From Acetobacterium sp. (GTDB taxonomy: Bacteria > Bacillota > Clostridia > Eubacteriales > Eubacteriaceae), in the NCBI GenBank assembly GCA_022013395.1, contig JAKLQL010000282.1, positions 1 through 8,569 on the forward strand: a stretch of 8,569 nt of DNA, in the 5' to 3' direction. Positions within the stretch are counted from its first letter, which is position 1. The number at the start of each line of letters is the position of its first letter. The position numbers and the translations under genes were made by a program. The notes under the pieces are model-generated. The model was not told the DNA's origin, did no database searches, and saw only the letters and a list, made by a program, of their open reading frames with translations. Positions 1-7,248 of this stretch are shown in pieces.

Positions 1-108
1 TACAACTGCGATCTGAAAAGCCCGATGTGCCAGCATATATTTCGATGGAAAGAGCATGTTTTTAACGAACACATGGAGCCGGAGGTCTTGTGCCCTCTTC
101 CCCAATAA
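1..108 (+). CDS. Possible 3' end of an unidentified gene (partial)
   Basis: A reading frame is open from the window edge to a TAA at 106-108, giving about 35 residues that include two cysteines near the start (YNCDLKSPMCQ). I recognise no family. It does not resemble the usual C-terminus of HsdS or HsdM, which would be the expected neighbours upstream of this locus. A second frame (3-65) is also open from the edge, so even the reading frame is uncertain. An open stretch of 35 codons can occur by chance. Sequence to the left would settle it. Confidence 0.2.
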   Translation, partial: YNCDLKSPMCQHIFRWKEHVFNEHMEPEVLCPLPQ

Positions 109-138
109 TCCTATCACAACAACAAAGGAGAAAACCCG

Positions 139-915
139 ATGAAACCAGAAAAACTCACAGAAATCATCAGCGGCGGCGAAGGCCTGACCGTCGAGTTCAA
201 ACAAAGCCGAACCAAATTGAATCGGGATGTGTTCGAAACCGTCTGTGCTTTTTTAAACCGCAACGGCGGTCATCTGTTTCTGGGAGTTGATGATCAGGGT
301 GGGATTGTCGGGATTGAACCGGATTCAATTGAAAAGCTGAAAATGGATTTTGTCACCGAATTGAATAATCCGCTGAAAATATTTCCGACCTTTTATCTGT
401 CCATTGAAGCCGTTCAGCTGGAAGGCAAAACCATCTTGCACATCCTGGTTCCCGAGAGCTCCCAGGTACACCGCTGCAATGGCCGGATTTTTGACCGCAA
501 TGAGGATGGCGATCTGGATATCACGGATAACACCAACCTGGTGGCTGGTTTGTATAACCGCAAGCAGGGAAGTTACTCCGAAAATCGCATCTTTCCTTAT
601 GCAGAGCTGTCTGAGCTTAACCCCGATTTGCTGATCCGGGCTAGAAAAATGGCGGCCAACGAACGGGCCGATCATCCCTGGAAAACCATGAATGATCGGG
701 AGCTGCTTAAAAGTGCCGGCCTTTATCTCAAAGATCCCCAAAGCGACAACGAGGGGATTACCCTGGCCGGGATTCTGATTTTCGGAAAACCGGAGCTGAT
801 CCTGGCGGCTTTGCCCCATCACCGCACCGATGCACTGCTGCGCAAAGTCAATCTCGAACGTTACGACGACCGCGATGATGTCCGGGTGAATCTGCTGGAA
901 AGTATTGATCAATGA
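139..915 (+). CDS. Schlafen AlbA_2-domain protein, C-terminally truncated
   Basis: The start is the ATG after AAAGGAG at 124-130, with 8 nt spacing. The 258-residue product begins with an AlbA_2 (Schlafen-type, putative nucleic-acid-binding) domain at about residues 15-145. Its markers are VEFK at 18-21, the AFLNRNGG stretch at 37-44 and GVDD at 49-52. A later segment, ITLAGILIFGK, is also typical of this family. Full members usually run to roughly 450-560 residues and continue into a GHKL-type ATPase-like domain and a winged helix. Here the protein stops in VNLLESIDQ, just where relatives continue toward that domain, so the C-terminal half is missing. The rhuM-family gene starts 28 nt later. 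Such proteins are frequent accessory genes between hsdS and hsdR in type I restriction loci, with unproven function. The family call is firm. Whether the shortened product works is unknown. Confidence 0.85.
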   Translation: MKPEKLTEIISGGEGLTVEFKQSRTKLNRDVFETVCAFLNRNGGHLFLGVDDQGGIVGIEPDSIEKLKMDFVTELNNPLKIFPTFYLSIEAVQLEGKTILHILVPESSQVHRCNGRIFDRNEDGDLDITDNTNLVAGLYNRKQGSYSENRIFPYAELSELNPDLLIRARKMAANERADHPWKTMNDRELLKSAGLYLKDPQSDNEGITLAGILIFGKPELILAALPHHRTDALLRKVNLERYDDRDDVRVNLLESIDQ

Positions 916-923
916 ATTGACAG

Positions 924-946
924 AGAATAAGAAAGGAGCAAAAATG
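924..946 (+). promoter_or_regulatory. Ribosome binding site fixing the rhuM start
   Basis: AAAGGAG at 932-938 is followed 5 nt later by ATG 944. The same frame is open from an ATG at 905, which would overlap the previous gene and has no Shine-Dalgarno sequence. The 944 start also gives the normal RhuM N-terminus, MDKTNNIIRSS. Confidence 0.75.
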
Positions 947-1960
947 GACAAAACGAATAACATCATCCGCAGTTCTGCAGCTGAATATCTGACCTTTATT
1001 ACCGCCACCGGCGAAAGTGACGTTAATGCGATCTATGCCGATGAAGATGTTTGGTTATCGCAAAAAATGATGGGTGTGCTGTATGATGTTAATGTACGTA
1101 CCGTAAATGATCATTTAAAGAAAATATTTATGGAGAATGAGTTAGAGGAAGCCTCAGTTATCCGGAATTTTCGGATAACTGCATCAGATGGCAAAAAATA
1201 CAACACCAAGCATTATAACTTATCGGCGATTATCGCGGTTGGTTATAAAGTGAATTCAGAGAAGGCCGTTCAATTTCGGAAATGGGCAACTGAAATCGTC
1301 AAGGAATTTACCATCAAAGCTTATGTGATGGATGACGAGCGGTTAAAAAATAATGGGTCGATTCTAACGAAGGATTACTTCGAAGAGCAATTAGAGCGGA
1401 TTCGTGAAATTCGTTTGAGTGAAAGACGTTTTTATCAAAAAATCACCGATATTTATGCGACCAGCCTTGATTATGACAGAAGTGCTGCCACGACCAAACG
1501 TTTTTTTGCCACCGTTCAAAATAAACTCCATTGGGCGATACATCAGGAAACAGCAGCTGAGGCGATTTACAACCGGGCGGACAGCGAAAGAGAAAATATG
1601 GGCTTGATGACCTGGAAAGATGCACCTGCTGGTAAGATTCAAAAATTTGATGTGGTGGTTGCTAAGAATTATCTGACCGAAAAAGAAATGTTGCAGCTGG
1701 CCCGCTTGGTCAATAGCTATTTGGATCTGGCAGAAGATTTTGCCCTCCGCGAAATTCCGATGACAATGAGCGATTGGGAAGAACGGCTGAACGCATTTTT
1801 AAAACTTACCGATCGTGATGTGCTTAATGATGCCGGCAAAATCTCGGCTGCTATCGCTAAAAATAAAGCACTAGCAGAATTTGAAAAATATCGGGTGAAA
1901 CAGGACTTAACTTACCAGTCAGATTTTGATCGCTTGATTGCAGGTTCAGAAAACGACTAG
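944..1960 (+). CDS. rhuM: RhuM-family (virulence RhuM) protein
   Basis: The product is a 338-residue, full-length member of the RhuM family, named after a gene of Salmonella pathogenicity island 3 and often found inside type I restriction loci. Family hallmarks run along the whole length. The N-terminal part has VWLSQKMMGVLYDV, a probable helix-turn-helix-like region, then VIRNFRIT followed by the NLSAIIAVGYKVNS motif. The middle has TKDYFEEQLERIREIRLSERRFYQKI, here cited as a charged helix around residues 132-157. The C-terminal part has the HWAIHQETAAEAI and WEERLNAFL stretches, and the protein ends in FDRLIAGSEND. It is probably cytoplasmic, and its biochemical role is not established. It starts 28 nt after the truncated AlbA_2 gene and ends 77 nt before hsdR. 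Hand-counted sample lines are AT-richer than both neighbours (23/60 GC at 1201-1260 against 33/60 at 661-720 and at 2701-2760), suggesting separate acquisition. The symbol denotes the family only. Confidence 0.9.
   Translation: MDKTNNIIRSSAAEYLTFITATGESDVNAIYADEDVWLSQKMMGVLYDVNVRTVNDHLKKIFMENELEEASVIRNFRITASDGKKYNTKHYNLSAIIAVGYKVNSEKAVQFRKWATEIVKEFTIKAYVMDDERLKNNGSILTKDYFEEQLERIREIRLSERRFYQKITDIYATSLDYDRSAATTKRFFATVQNKLHWAIHQETAAEAIYNRADSERENMGLMTWKDAPAGKIQKFDVVVAKNYLTEKEMLQLARLVNSYLDLAEDFALREIPMTMSDWEERLNAFLKLTDRDVLNDAGKISAAIAKNKALAEFEKYRVKQDLTYQSDFDRLIAGSEND
1156..1180. repeat. Perfect 9-bp inverted repeat inside rhuM
   Basis: AGTTATCCG at 1156-1164 and CGGATAACT at 1172-1180 are exact reverse complements separated by 7 nt. 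They lie in codons for the conserved VIRNFRIT stretch, so protein constraint may explain part of the symmetry. It could form a hairpin in the transcript or be a dyad binding site. There is no T-run after it, so it is not a terminator. Confidence 0.6.
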
Positions 1961-1988
1961 CCAAACAAACCAAACGTGACCAAACGAT
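1928..1988 (+). repeat. Direct repeat copy 1 (rhuM 3' end plus downstream leader)
   Basis: This block covers the last ten sense codons and stop of rhuM and 28 nt beyond. It matches 5789-5851 at 52 of 61 aligned positions, with one 2-nt gap, by hand alignment. Perfect cores are GAAAACGACTAG and TGACCAAACGAT. The downstream part contains two ACCAAACG octamers (1969-1976 and 1979-1986). The next gene, hsdR, starts 49 nt after the block. The second copy has a gene start 50 nt after it. Confidence 0.8.
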
Positions 1989-2037
1989 TTAAACCCGATA
2001 AAATTTTAATATCGTCAACGAAAAAGAGGGATGCATT

Positions 2038-5000
2038 ATGAGTTTATCTGAAAGTTTTAACGAGGCCTTTCTGGAAGAGGCGGCCATTGAAATACTCACT
2101 GGTCTGGGCTACCGCTACGCCTTTGGCCCGGACATTTCCCCGGGGGGCGATGCGCCCGAGCGACTGGATCACCGGGAGGTCATTCTGGCCGAACGGGTTC
2201 GGGATGCGTTATATCGGTTCAACCGCCAGCTGCCCGCGGAAGCGCTGGAAGAGGCCTATCGCCAGGTGATCACTGTTAACAGCCCGATGCTGGCGGAAAA
2301 CAACCGCTACTTTCATCGGCTGTTAACCGAGGGGATTGAGGTGTCTTTTGCCGAGGCTGATCATATCCGGACCAAGCGGGCGTTTCTGATCGATTTTGAG
2401 CAGCCGGATCAGAATGATTTTCTGGTGGTCAATCAGTTTACCATTATCGAGCATGAAAACCGGCGGCCGGATCTGATTCTTTTTATCAACGGCCTGCCGC
2501 TGGTAGTGGTGGAACTGAAATCCGCCAGCGATGAAAACGTCGGCATCAGCAGCGCCTATAATCAGATCCAGACCTACAAAAAGGATATTCCCACACTGTT
2601 TGTTTACAACGCTTTCTGCATCCTCTCGGACGGCATCAACGCCCGGGCCGGAACCCTGACCTCCAACGAGGAACGCTTTATGAACTGGCGGACAGTGGAT
2701 GGGGTGGACATTGAGCCCAAATCCCATCCCCAGTACGAGGTCTTGTTTAAGGGGATGCTGGGCCGAAACCGGGTGCTGGATCTGATCCGTCATTTTATTT
2801 TGTTTCAGGAATCCCAGGAGAGCGACACCGATGGAGCCGGGAAAAAAATGGGCGATAAAAAAGCCATCGTTAAGATTCTGGCGGCCTATCATCAGTATTT
2901 TGCGGTGAAAAAGGCGGTCGAAAAAACCAGGGCAGCGGCCAGCGAAAACGGCGACCGTAAAATCGGGGTGATCTGGCATACCCAGGGCTCCGGCAAAAGC
3001 TATTCGATGGTATTTTATACCGCCGGACTGGTTCGGGAGTTGAACAACCCAACGATTGTGGTGATCACCGACCGCAACGATCTCGACGACCAGTTATTTG
3101 CCACCTTTGCCAAATCCCGGGATATTCTGCGGCAGACACCCCGACAGGCGGATGTGCGCCGCCTCACCGACAGCCAGAAAGCCCAGCAGCAGGGAAGTAA
3201 TGCGGTGGCAGTCAACGGTTTGTATGAGTTGCTCAACGACCGGGAAGCGGGGGGCATTATTTTTACCACGATCCAGAAATTTACTCCGGAGTCCGGCGAA
3301 ATGCCGGTGCTGACTGATCGCAAAAATGTCATTATCATTGCAGATGAGGCCCATCGCAGCCAGTATGGACTGGAGGCCAAAACCGATCTCAAAACCGGAG
3401 CGGTCAAATATGGCTATGCCAAATATCTCCGTGATGCCCTGCCCAATGCATCATTTATCGGCTTTACCGGAACCCCCATCGATCTGGAGGATCGTTCCAC
3501 CACCTCGGTGTTCGGTGAGTGTATCGACACCTACGATATGACCCGGGCGGTGGAGGATGAAGCGACGGTGCGGATTTACTACGAAAACCGGATCATCCGG
3601 CTGGAGACAGTGGACGACGAACTGCTGAAGATTGATGATGCCTTTGACACCATCACCGAGGGTCAGGAAGACAGTGAGCGGGATAAAAACCGGGCCAAAT
3701 GGTCTCGGCTGGAAGCGGTAGTGGGATCGCCCAACCGGATTAACAAGCTGGCTGAGGACATTGTGAGCCACTACGAGGCCAAGTCCCGGGTGATTGAGGG
3801 CAAAGCGATGGTCGTCTGCATGAGCCGCCGGATCTGTGCCGATCTTTATGAGGCCATTGTAACGCTGCGGCCGGACTGGCACAGCGATGATGTCAACACC
3901 GGTAAGATCAAGGTGGTGATGACTGGCAGTGCCGCCGATGCGGAAAAACTCCAGCCCCATATCGGCGGTAAACAGCGTCGCGATACCCTGGCCAAACGGA
4001 TGAAGGACAACAGCGACGAGCTGAAAATTGTGCTGGTCCGGGATATGTGGCTGACCGGTTTTGATGTGCCCTCGCTCCATACCATGTATATTGACAAACC
4101 GATGCAGGGTCACAACCTGATGCAGGCCATCGCCCGGGTTAACCGGGTGTTCAAGGAGAAATCCGGCGGGGTGGTGGTGGATTATCTGGGGATTCTGGAA
4201 AGTCTGAAAAACGCGTTAAAACAATACACCAGCAGCGACCGCGGCAATACCGGCGTGGATGTTAATGTCGCGATTGCGATTATGCAGGAAAAACTGGAAA
4301 TCCTCCGGGATATGATGCACAGCTATGATTTTGGCGGCTATTTTGGCGATTCTCAGGTATCACGGCTGCGTGCGATTGTCGGCGGCATGGATTTTGTGCT
4401 GGGCAAAACCGAGGTCGAGCAGAAAGATTTTAAAAAGACCGTGATTGAACTGGCCAAGTCCCATTCGCTGTGTGCCGCCGCCGAGGCTGGCAAGGCCAAA
4501 GCGCTGGAAGTCAGTTATTTTAAAGCGGTCAAGGCAAGTCTGGTCAAGCTCAGCGAAAAGGATACCCCACCGCTGTCCAAACGGGAGGTGGAAGCCCGGC
4601 TCCATCAGCTGCTGGAGTGCTCGATTATTTCTGAGGATGTCATCGATGTCTTTGATGCGATGGGGATCAAGCGGCCGGATATTTCGATCTTGTCAGAAGA
4701 ATTTTTACAGGAAGTCCGCGAGATGAAAGAGAAAAATCTGGCCGTGGAAATGCTGCGCAAGTTGCTGGAAGGCAATATTAAAGCGATGGAGCGGAGCAAT
4801 CTGGTCAAGTCGGAGAAGTTTTCGGAAAAACTGACCCGAGCCTTGAACAAGTATCGCAATCAGGCCATCACCAATGCCGAGGTCATCGAAGAGCTGATCC
4901 GAATGGCTCACGAAATCCGGCGGATGAAGGAACAGCAAGCGACCCTGGGTTTAAGCGAAGACGAGATCGCCTTTTACGATGCTCTGACCGCCGATGATAT

Positions 5001-5289
5001 TGTCCGGGAGTTTATGGAAGATGACACCTTGAAGACCATCGCCCATGAACTGACCCTGGCGATCCGCAACAACGTTACCATTGACTGGAGCATCCGCAAA
5101 AGCGCCCAGGCCAGCATGCGCAGGATCATCAAACGGCTGCTGAAGAAATATAAATATCCCCCGGAACAGGCCGACCAAGCCCTGAAAATCGTCATGCGTC
5201 AGGCTGAAAAAATGTGCAGCAATGTGGTGTCCGAAGGGTTCTGGTATGATAAGGTGGCCGAGGCGCAGGCGGAATATCGGGTGACATAG
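2038..5289 (+). CDS. hsdR: Type I restriction enzyme, R (HsdR) subunit
   Basis: HsdR is the ATP-driven DNA translocase and endonuclease of type I restriction. It acts with an HsdM2-HsdS complex on unmethylated foreign DNA. The product has 1083 residues, normal for the family. The N-terminal PD-(D/E)xK nuclease shows D145 in RRPDLI, E159-x-K161 in VELK and a QxxxY at 176-180. The SF2 motor follows: Walker A HTQGSGKS at 314-321, TDRNDLDDQ at 344-352, DEAH at 436-439, FTGTP at 476-480, TGFD at 673-676 and QAIARVNR at 696-703. The rest, from about 740, is the helical DUF3387-like C-terminus that contacts the methylase core. All catalytic residues I can check are present, so the subunit looks intact. 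The ATG follows AGAGGG (2025-2030) by 7 nt. An ATG at 2031 is in another frame. hsdM and hsdS are not in the window and probably lie upstream. Confidence 0.97.
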   Translation: MSLSESFNEAFLEEAAIEILTGLGYRYAFGPDISPGGDAPERLDHREVILAERVRDALYRFNRQLPAEALEEAYRQVITVNSPMLAENNRYFHRLLTEGIEVSFAEADHIRTKRAFLIDFEQPDQNDFLVVNQFTIIEHENRRPDLILFINGLPLVVVELKSASDENVGISSAYNQIQTYKKDIPTLFVYNAFCILSDGINARAGTLTSNEERFMNWRTVDGVDIEPKSHPQYEVLFKGMLGRNRVLDLIRHFILFQESQESDTDGAGKKMGDKKAIVKILAAYHQYFAVKKAVEKTRAAASENGDRKIGVIWHTQGSGKSYSMVFYTAGLVRELNNPTIVVITDRNDLDDQLFATFAKSRDILRQTPRQADVRRLTDSQKAQQQGSNAVAVNGLYELLNDREAGGIIFTTIQKFTPESGEMPVLTDRKNVIIIADEAHRSQYGLEAKTDLKTGAVKYGYAKYLRDALPNASFIGFTGTPIDLEDRSTTSVFGECIDTYDMTRAVEDEATVRIYYENRIIRLETVDDELLKIDDAFDTITEGQEDSERDKNRAKWSRLEAVVGSPNRINKLAEDIVSHYEAKSRVIEGKAMVVCMSRRICADLYEAIVTLRPDWHSDDVNTGKIKVVMTGSAADAEKLQPHIGGKQRRDTLAKRMKDNSDELKIVLVRDMWLTGFDVPSLHTMYIDKPMQGHNLMQAIARVNRVFKEKSGGVVVDYLGILESLKNALKQYTSSDRGNTGVDVNVAIAIMQEKLEILRDMMHSYDFGGYFGDSQVSRLRAIVGGMDFVLGKTEVEQKDFKKTVIELAKSHSLCAAAEAGKAKALEVSYFKAVKASLVKLSEKDTPPLSKREVEARLHQLLECSIISEDVIDVFDAMGIKRPDISILSEEFLQEVREMKEKNLAVEMLRKLLEGNIKAMERSNLVKSEKFSEKLTRALNKYRNQAITNAEVIEELIRMAHEIRRMKEQQATLGLSEDEIAFYDALTADDIVREFMEDDTLKTIAHELTLAIRNNVTIDWSIRKSAQASMRRIIKRLLKKYKYPPEQADQALKIVMRQAEKMCSNVVSEGFWYDKVAEAQAEYRVT

Positions 5290-5345
5290 CAGCTAAAACC
5301 GGAATTCCAAGATTGTTATTATTAAGGTCCTGGTAGCTAGGCACC

Positions 5346-5377
5346 ACGTAACAAAGACTGCGATGTTTACGTTTTTT
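5346..5377 (+). terminator. Weak candidate intrinsic terminator after hsdR
   Basis: ACGTAACA (5346-5353) can pair with TGTTTACGT (5364-5372) with one bulged T, around a 10-nt loop, followed by a run of T to 5377. The stem is AT-rich and bulged, so it would be inefficient at best. It sits between hsdR and the ribosome binding site of the next gene. Confidence 0.3.
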
Positions 5378-5407
5378 AGTGAGTATCAATTTAAAAGGAG
5401 ATCGAGC

Positions 5408-5686
5408 ATGAATAAAAATAATCCAGTTGAGAATGCTGAGCTGACAGGCCTGCCAAACATTGGCAAAGAACTGAAAAAGCAACTTAATGCAATTGGGATC
5501 AATACGCCCGAAGATCTGGTAACAACAGGAAGTCGGGAAGCCTGGCTAAGGATCAGAGCCATTGATTCATCGGCCTGCTATAATCGACTGTGCGGGTTAG
5601 AGGGCGCAATTCAGGGAATTCGCTGGCATTACTTAGATGACAATCTGAAAGAAGAATTGAAATCTTTTTACGAAGCCAATCGTTAA
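5408..5686 (+). CDS. TfoX/Sxy C-terminal domain protein
   Basis: The 92-residue product consists almost entirely of a TfoX C-terminal domain, a small helix-hairpin-helix-like fold. Recognisable features are LTGLPNIGKELKKQLNAIGI, then the ED-L stretch, GSREAWLRIRAID and the diagnostic LEGAIQGIRWHYLD near residues 68-81. Two-domain TfoX/Sxy proteins act in competence and CRP-dependent regulation in Gammaproteobacteria. Stand-alone C-terminal domains in Firmicutes have no established role, so no competence function should be assumed. The chosen ATG has AAGGAG at 5395-5400 with 7 nt spacing. An upstream in-frame start at 5363 lacks such a site and would add unrelated residues. It lies 118 nt after hsdR on the same strand and inside the interval bounded by the two direct repeats. 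Confidence 0.88.
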   Translation: MNKNNPVENAELTGLPNIGKELKKQLNAIGINTPEDLVTTGSREAWLRIRAIDSSACYNRLCGLEGAIQGIRWHYLDDNLKEELKSFYEANR

Positions 5687-5788
5687 TAGGGCGAACACAT
5701 GTAGCGACGTTACCTGTAAAACCTCCGAAAAACGAAGGCGCCTGTGCAAAAGTTATCACCGTGGCCGTCGCCAAGCGATTGCTGAATT

Positions 5789-5851
5789 GATTGCTTGATT
5801 AAAGGTGCCGAAAACGACTAGTTGAACGAACCAAACGCCTGACCAAACGAT
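5789..5851 (+). pseudogene. Relic of a rhuM 3' end; direct repeat copy 2
   Basis: Read in the matching frame, 5789-5821 encodes DCLIKGAEND then TAG. The intact rhuM gene ends DRLIAGSEND then TAG. The match continues past the stop through two ACCAAACG octamers to TGACCAAACGAT (5840-5851), giving 52 of 61 matching positions with a 2-nt insertion. The same frame has a TGA two codons upstream (5783-5785), and no further RhuM sequence is recognisable before that. This is therefore a short relic of a second rhuM-type tail with its downstream leader, lying about 3.86 kb from the first copy and in the same orientation. Confidence 0.7.
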
Positions 5852-5861
5852 CAGCCTATAG

Positions 5862-5874
5862 CCTATATAATAGG
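5862..5874 (+). promoter_or_regulatory. Possible -10 element within a small palindrome
   Basis: CCTAT and ATAGG are inverted around ATA at 5862-5874. The sequence includes a consensus TATAAT at 5866-5871, upstream of the DUF3810 gene. No good -35 hexamer stands at 16-18 nt; the nearest resemblance, TGACCA at 5840-5845, is 20 nt away. It is a weak promoter candidate. Confidence 0.3.
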
Positions 5875-5890
5875 TGCGTAGTTTAACAGA

Positions 5891-5904
5891 AGGAGCGCAT
5901 TATT
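5891..5904 (+). promoter_or_regulatory. Ribosome binding site followed by an ATT codon
   Basis: AGGAG (5891-5895), CGCATT, then ATT (5902-5904) and AAA AAG. The hsdR start has the related context GCATTATG, where the G of ATG occupies the place of the last T here. This supports ATT being a one-base change from ATG. ATT initiation is known but rare in bacteria (infC is the classic case). Confidence 0.55.
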
Positions 5905-7029
5905 AAAAAGTTATTATCTAAGCGATTGCTATTTATCATACCTGGAATTGTGGCATATATAATTAATAAATATGCACAGAATCATCCGGATTGGGCGGAA
6001 CAATACAGTCGGTCAGTATACCCCGTGTTATCGAACGCCGTGGGGTTTTTACCTTCGTTGGTAAAAATTTCTGTTGGTGAATGGCTGGTGGTATTGGTTT
6101 TATTGTTTTTGCTATTATATATTGTCTATTATGTCCATAAAGTAATCATCAGTAGAGGAACCCGTTGGATGGAAGTTTATCTTGGTGTGATGGGCATTGT
6201 TGCGATGGTTAGCATGATATATTTTTGTTTTACTGTTTTGGGTGGATTAAACTATCATCGGGATTCTTTCTTGTCTTACACCGAATATCATGAGGAAAAA
6301 TACAGTGTGGCGGAACTGGCAGAATTGTGTCAGTCACTTGCCGATGACATGGGACTGGTAAGAGCGGAACTAGGAGACAATATGGACCTTTTAGTCCAGG
6401 CTCCAGATGATTTTGATTATTATGCACAACACGCAGTGCTGTCACTGCAAATGTTGTCAAAGCAGTATCCCGTTTTGGAGCGGTCTTTATATTCCATACC
6501 AAAACCAGTGGTGGTGTCAAAACTGATGTCTCGGGCAGGTATCGAAGGTGTTTTTTTTCCTTTTACTTTGGAATCGAATATCAATGTTGACATGCCAGTT
6601 TTCATGATACCTGCCGCAATGACCCATGAACTGGCACATCAGTGCGGTTTTATGCAAGAGGATGAGGCGGGTTTTATATCCTATCTGGCATGCACGCAGC
6701 AGGATGAACCAATGTTCCTTTATAGCGGACTTTTTCTGGCGTTTGATTATTCCATATCAGCACTGGAGAAAGTTGATCCGGATAAGGCATTGGAGATAAA
6801 GTCCAGTCTGTCGCAGCAGGTCCAGCATGACCGGATGCAGAGTGAGCAGTATTGGAACAAGTATGATGGTATTATTTCTAATGTTTCAACGCGTGTCAAT
6901 GATGTCTATCTGAAGGCGAATAACCAGACAGACGGTGTGAGGAGTTATAATAAAATGGTAAATCTGTTGCTGGCAGAGCAGCGCTATAAACGGTCAAGTA
7001 CGTCCCTAAATTTGAGTGAAAAAAATTAG
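5902..7029 (+). CDS. DUF3810-type membrane zinc-peptidase-like protein, ATT start
   Basis: The product is predicted to be a membrane protein with a zincin-like domain. Counting from ATT 5902 (375 residues), hydrophobic segments lie at about 10-21, 60-78 and 92-116. A soluble domain follows, carrying HELAH at 242-246 and EDEAGF at 253-258. HExxH plus a downstream glutamate is the pattern of gluzincin metallopeptidases, and THELAHQ with EDEA is characteristic of DUF3810. Substrate and activity are unknown for the family. No ATG, GTG or TTG lies at a proper distance from AGGAG at 5891-5895. The first conventional start, TTG 5926, has no ribosome binding site and would remove KKLLSKR, the positive stretch expected before the first membrane segment. 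ATT 5902 sits 6 nt after AGGAG. Either this rare start is used or an ATG mutated and expression is low. Confidence 0.82.
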   Translation: MKKLLSKRLLFIIPGIVAYIINKYAQNHPDWAEQYSRSVYPVLSNAVGFLPSLVKISVGEWLVVLVLLFLLLYIVYYVHKVIISRGTRWMEVYLGVMGIVAMVSMIYFCFTVLGGLNYHRDSFLSYTEYHEEKYSVAELAELCQSLADDMGLVRAELGDNMDLLVQAPDDFDYYAQHAVLSLQMLSKQYPVLERSLYSIPKPVVVSKLMSRAGIEGVFFPFTLESNINVDMPVFMIPAAMTHELAHQCGFMQEDEAGFISYLACTQQDEPMFLYSGLFLAFDYSISALEKVDPDKALEIKSSLSQQVQHDRMQSEQYWNKYDGIISNVSTRVNDVYLKANNQTDGVRSYNKMVNLLLAEQRYKRSSTSLNLSEKN

Positions 7030-7055
7030 ACTAGCCAGAATTTTGAGGTTAATGA

Positions 7056-7087
7056 TTGTGAAATAATGTTAAAACAGTGTTTATAAT
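7056..7087 (+). promoter_or_regulatory. Possible promoter downstream of the DUF3810 gene
   Basis: A consensus TATAAT occupies 7082-7087, with a TG shortly upstream (7078-7079, one base further than a canonical extended -10). TTGTGA at 7056-7061 resembles a -35 but the spacing is 20 nt, longer than optimal. It could serve the RCC1 relic or the exonuclease gene. No terminator is evident between it and the DUF3810 stop. Confidence 0.3.
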
Positions 7088-7098
7088 GAAAAATAATA

Positions 7099-7230
7099 GT
7101 GCTATCAAACGAATCACAATTCCCCCAAATAGCGGCAGGATGCCGACATACGGTTGGTCTAAAATCAAACGGACTGGTTGTAGTAAGTGATAATGACGAT
7201 GACCAATGTGAGGTAAGACTCAGTACCTAA
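7099..7230 (+). pseudogene. Relic of an RCC1-type repeat protein gene
   Basis: In this frame the translation contains QIAAGCRHTVGLKSNG followed by LVVVSDNDDDQCEV, then ends at TAA 7228-7230. This closely follows the bacterial RCC1-like repeat pattern, in which AG..HTVGLKSDG is followed by TVVAVGDN..GQC.V. One residue is missing in the VVAVG turn, and the glycine before QC is replaced by D. Real RCC1 proteins carry several such repeats and a longer architecture. Here only one degraded unit fits between a TGA at 7087-7089 and the stop. GTG at 7099 could nominally start a 43-residue peptide but has no ribosome binding site. I read it as the leftover of a deleted surface or beta-propeller-type gene. 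Confidence 0.6.
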
Positions 7231-7248
7231 TAGAAAAAGGAGAAAATG

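Larger units (their letters stand above)
5687..5901 (+). other. Decayed intergenic stretch with rhuM-tail relic
   Basis: No intact gene is visible in these 215 bp. One frame stays open from the previous stop to a TGA at 5786-5788 (ending AKVITVAVAKRLLN) but I cannot assign it. The stretch ends in the rhuM-tail relic and the leader of the DUF3810 gene. A 12-bp imperfect tandem repeat, GATTGCTGAATT then GATTGCTTGATT, occupies 5777-5800. The overall look is of gene debris rather than a designed regulatory region. Confidence 0.5.

Noticed and set aside
905..943. Upstream ATG 905 as the rhuM start
   Set aside because: It overlaps the preceding gene, lacks a Shine-Dalgarno sequence and adds 13 residues not typical of the family. 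ATG 944 has a clear AAAGGAG.
325..1008. Long open frame on the - strand (227 codons)
   Set aside because: It runs antisense to the well-supported AlbA_2 gene, has no recognisable family motifs, and extends across the junction with rhuM. It is a by-product of the + strand codon pattern.
1961..1986. Short ACCAAAC(G) repeats considered as a CRISPR or iteron array
   Set aside because: Only two octamers and one partial copy are present, irregularly spaced, with no spacers or origin features. They are better explained as part of the duplicated rhuM-tail block.
3451..4113. Long - strand open frame (220 codons) within hsdR
   Set aside because: It overlaps the motor domain of HsdR, whose motifs are all intact on the + strand. 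The antisense translation shows no family features.
7133..7145. CGGCA-GGA-TGCCG hairpin considered as a terminator or regulatory site
   Set aside because: The loop is only 3 nt, no T-run follows, and the bases fall within the RCC1-like codons, so coincidence is likely.
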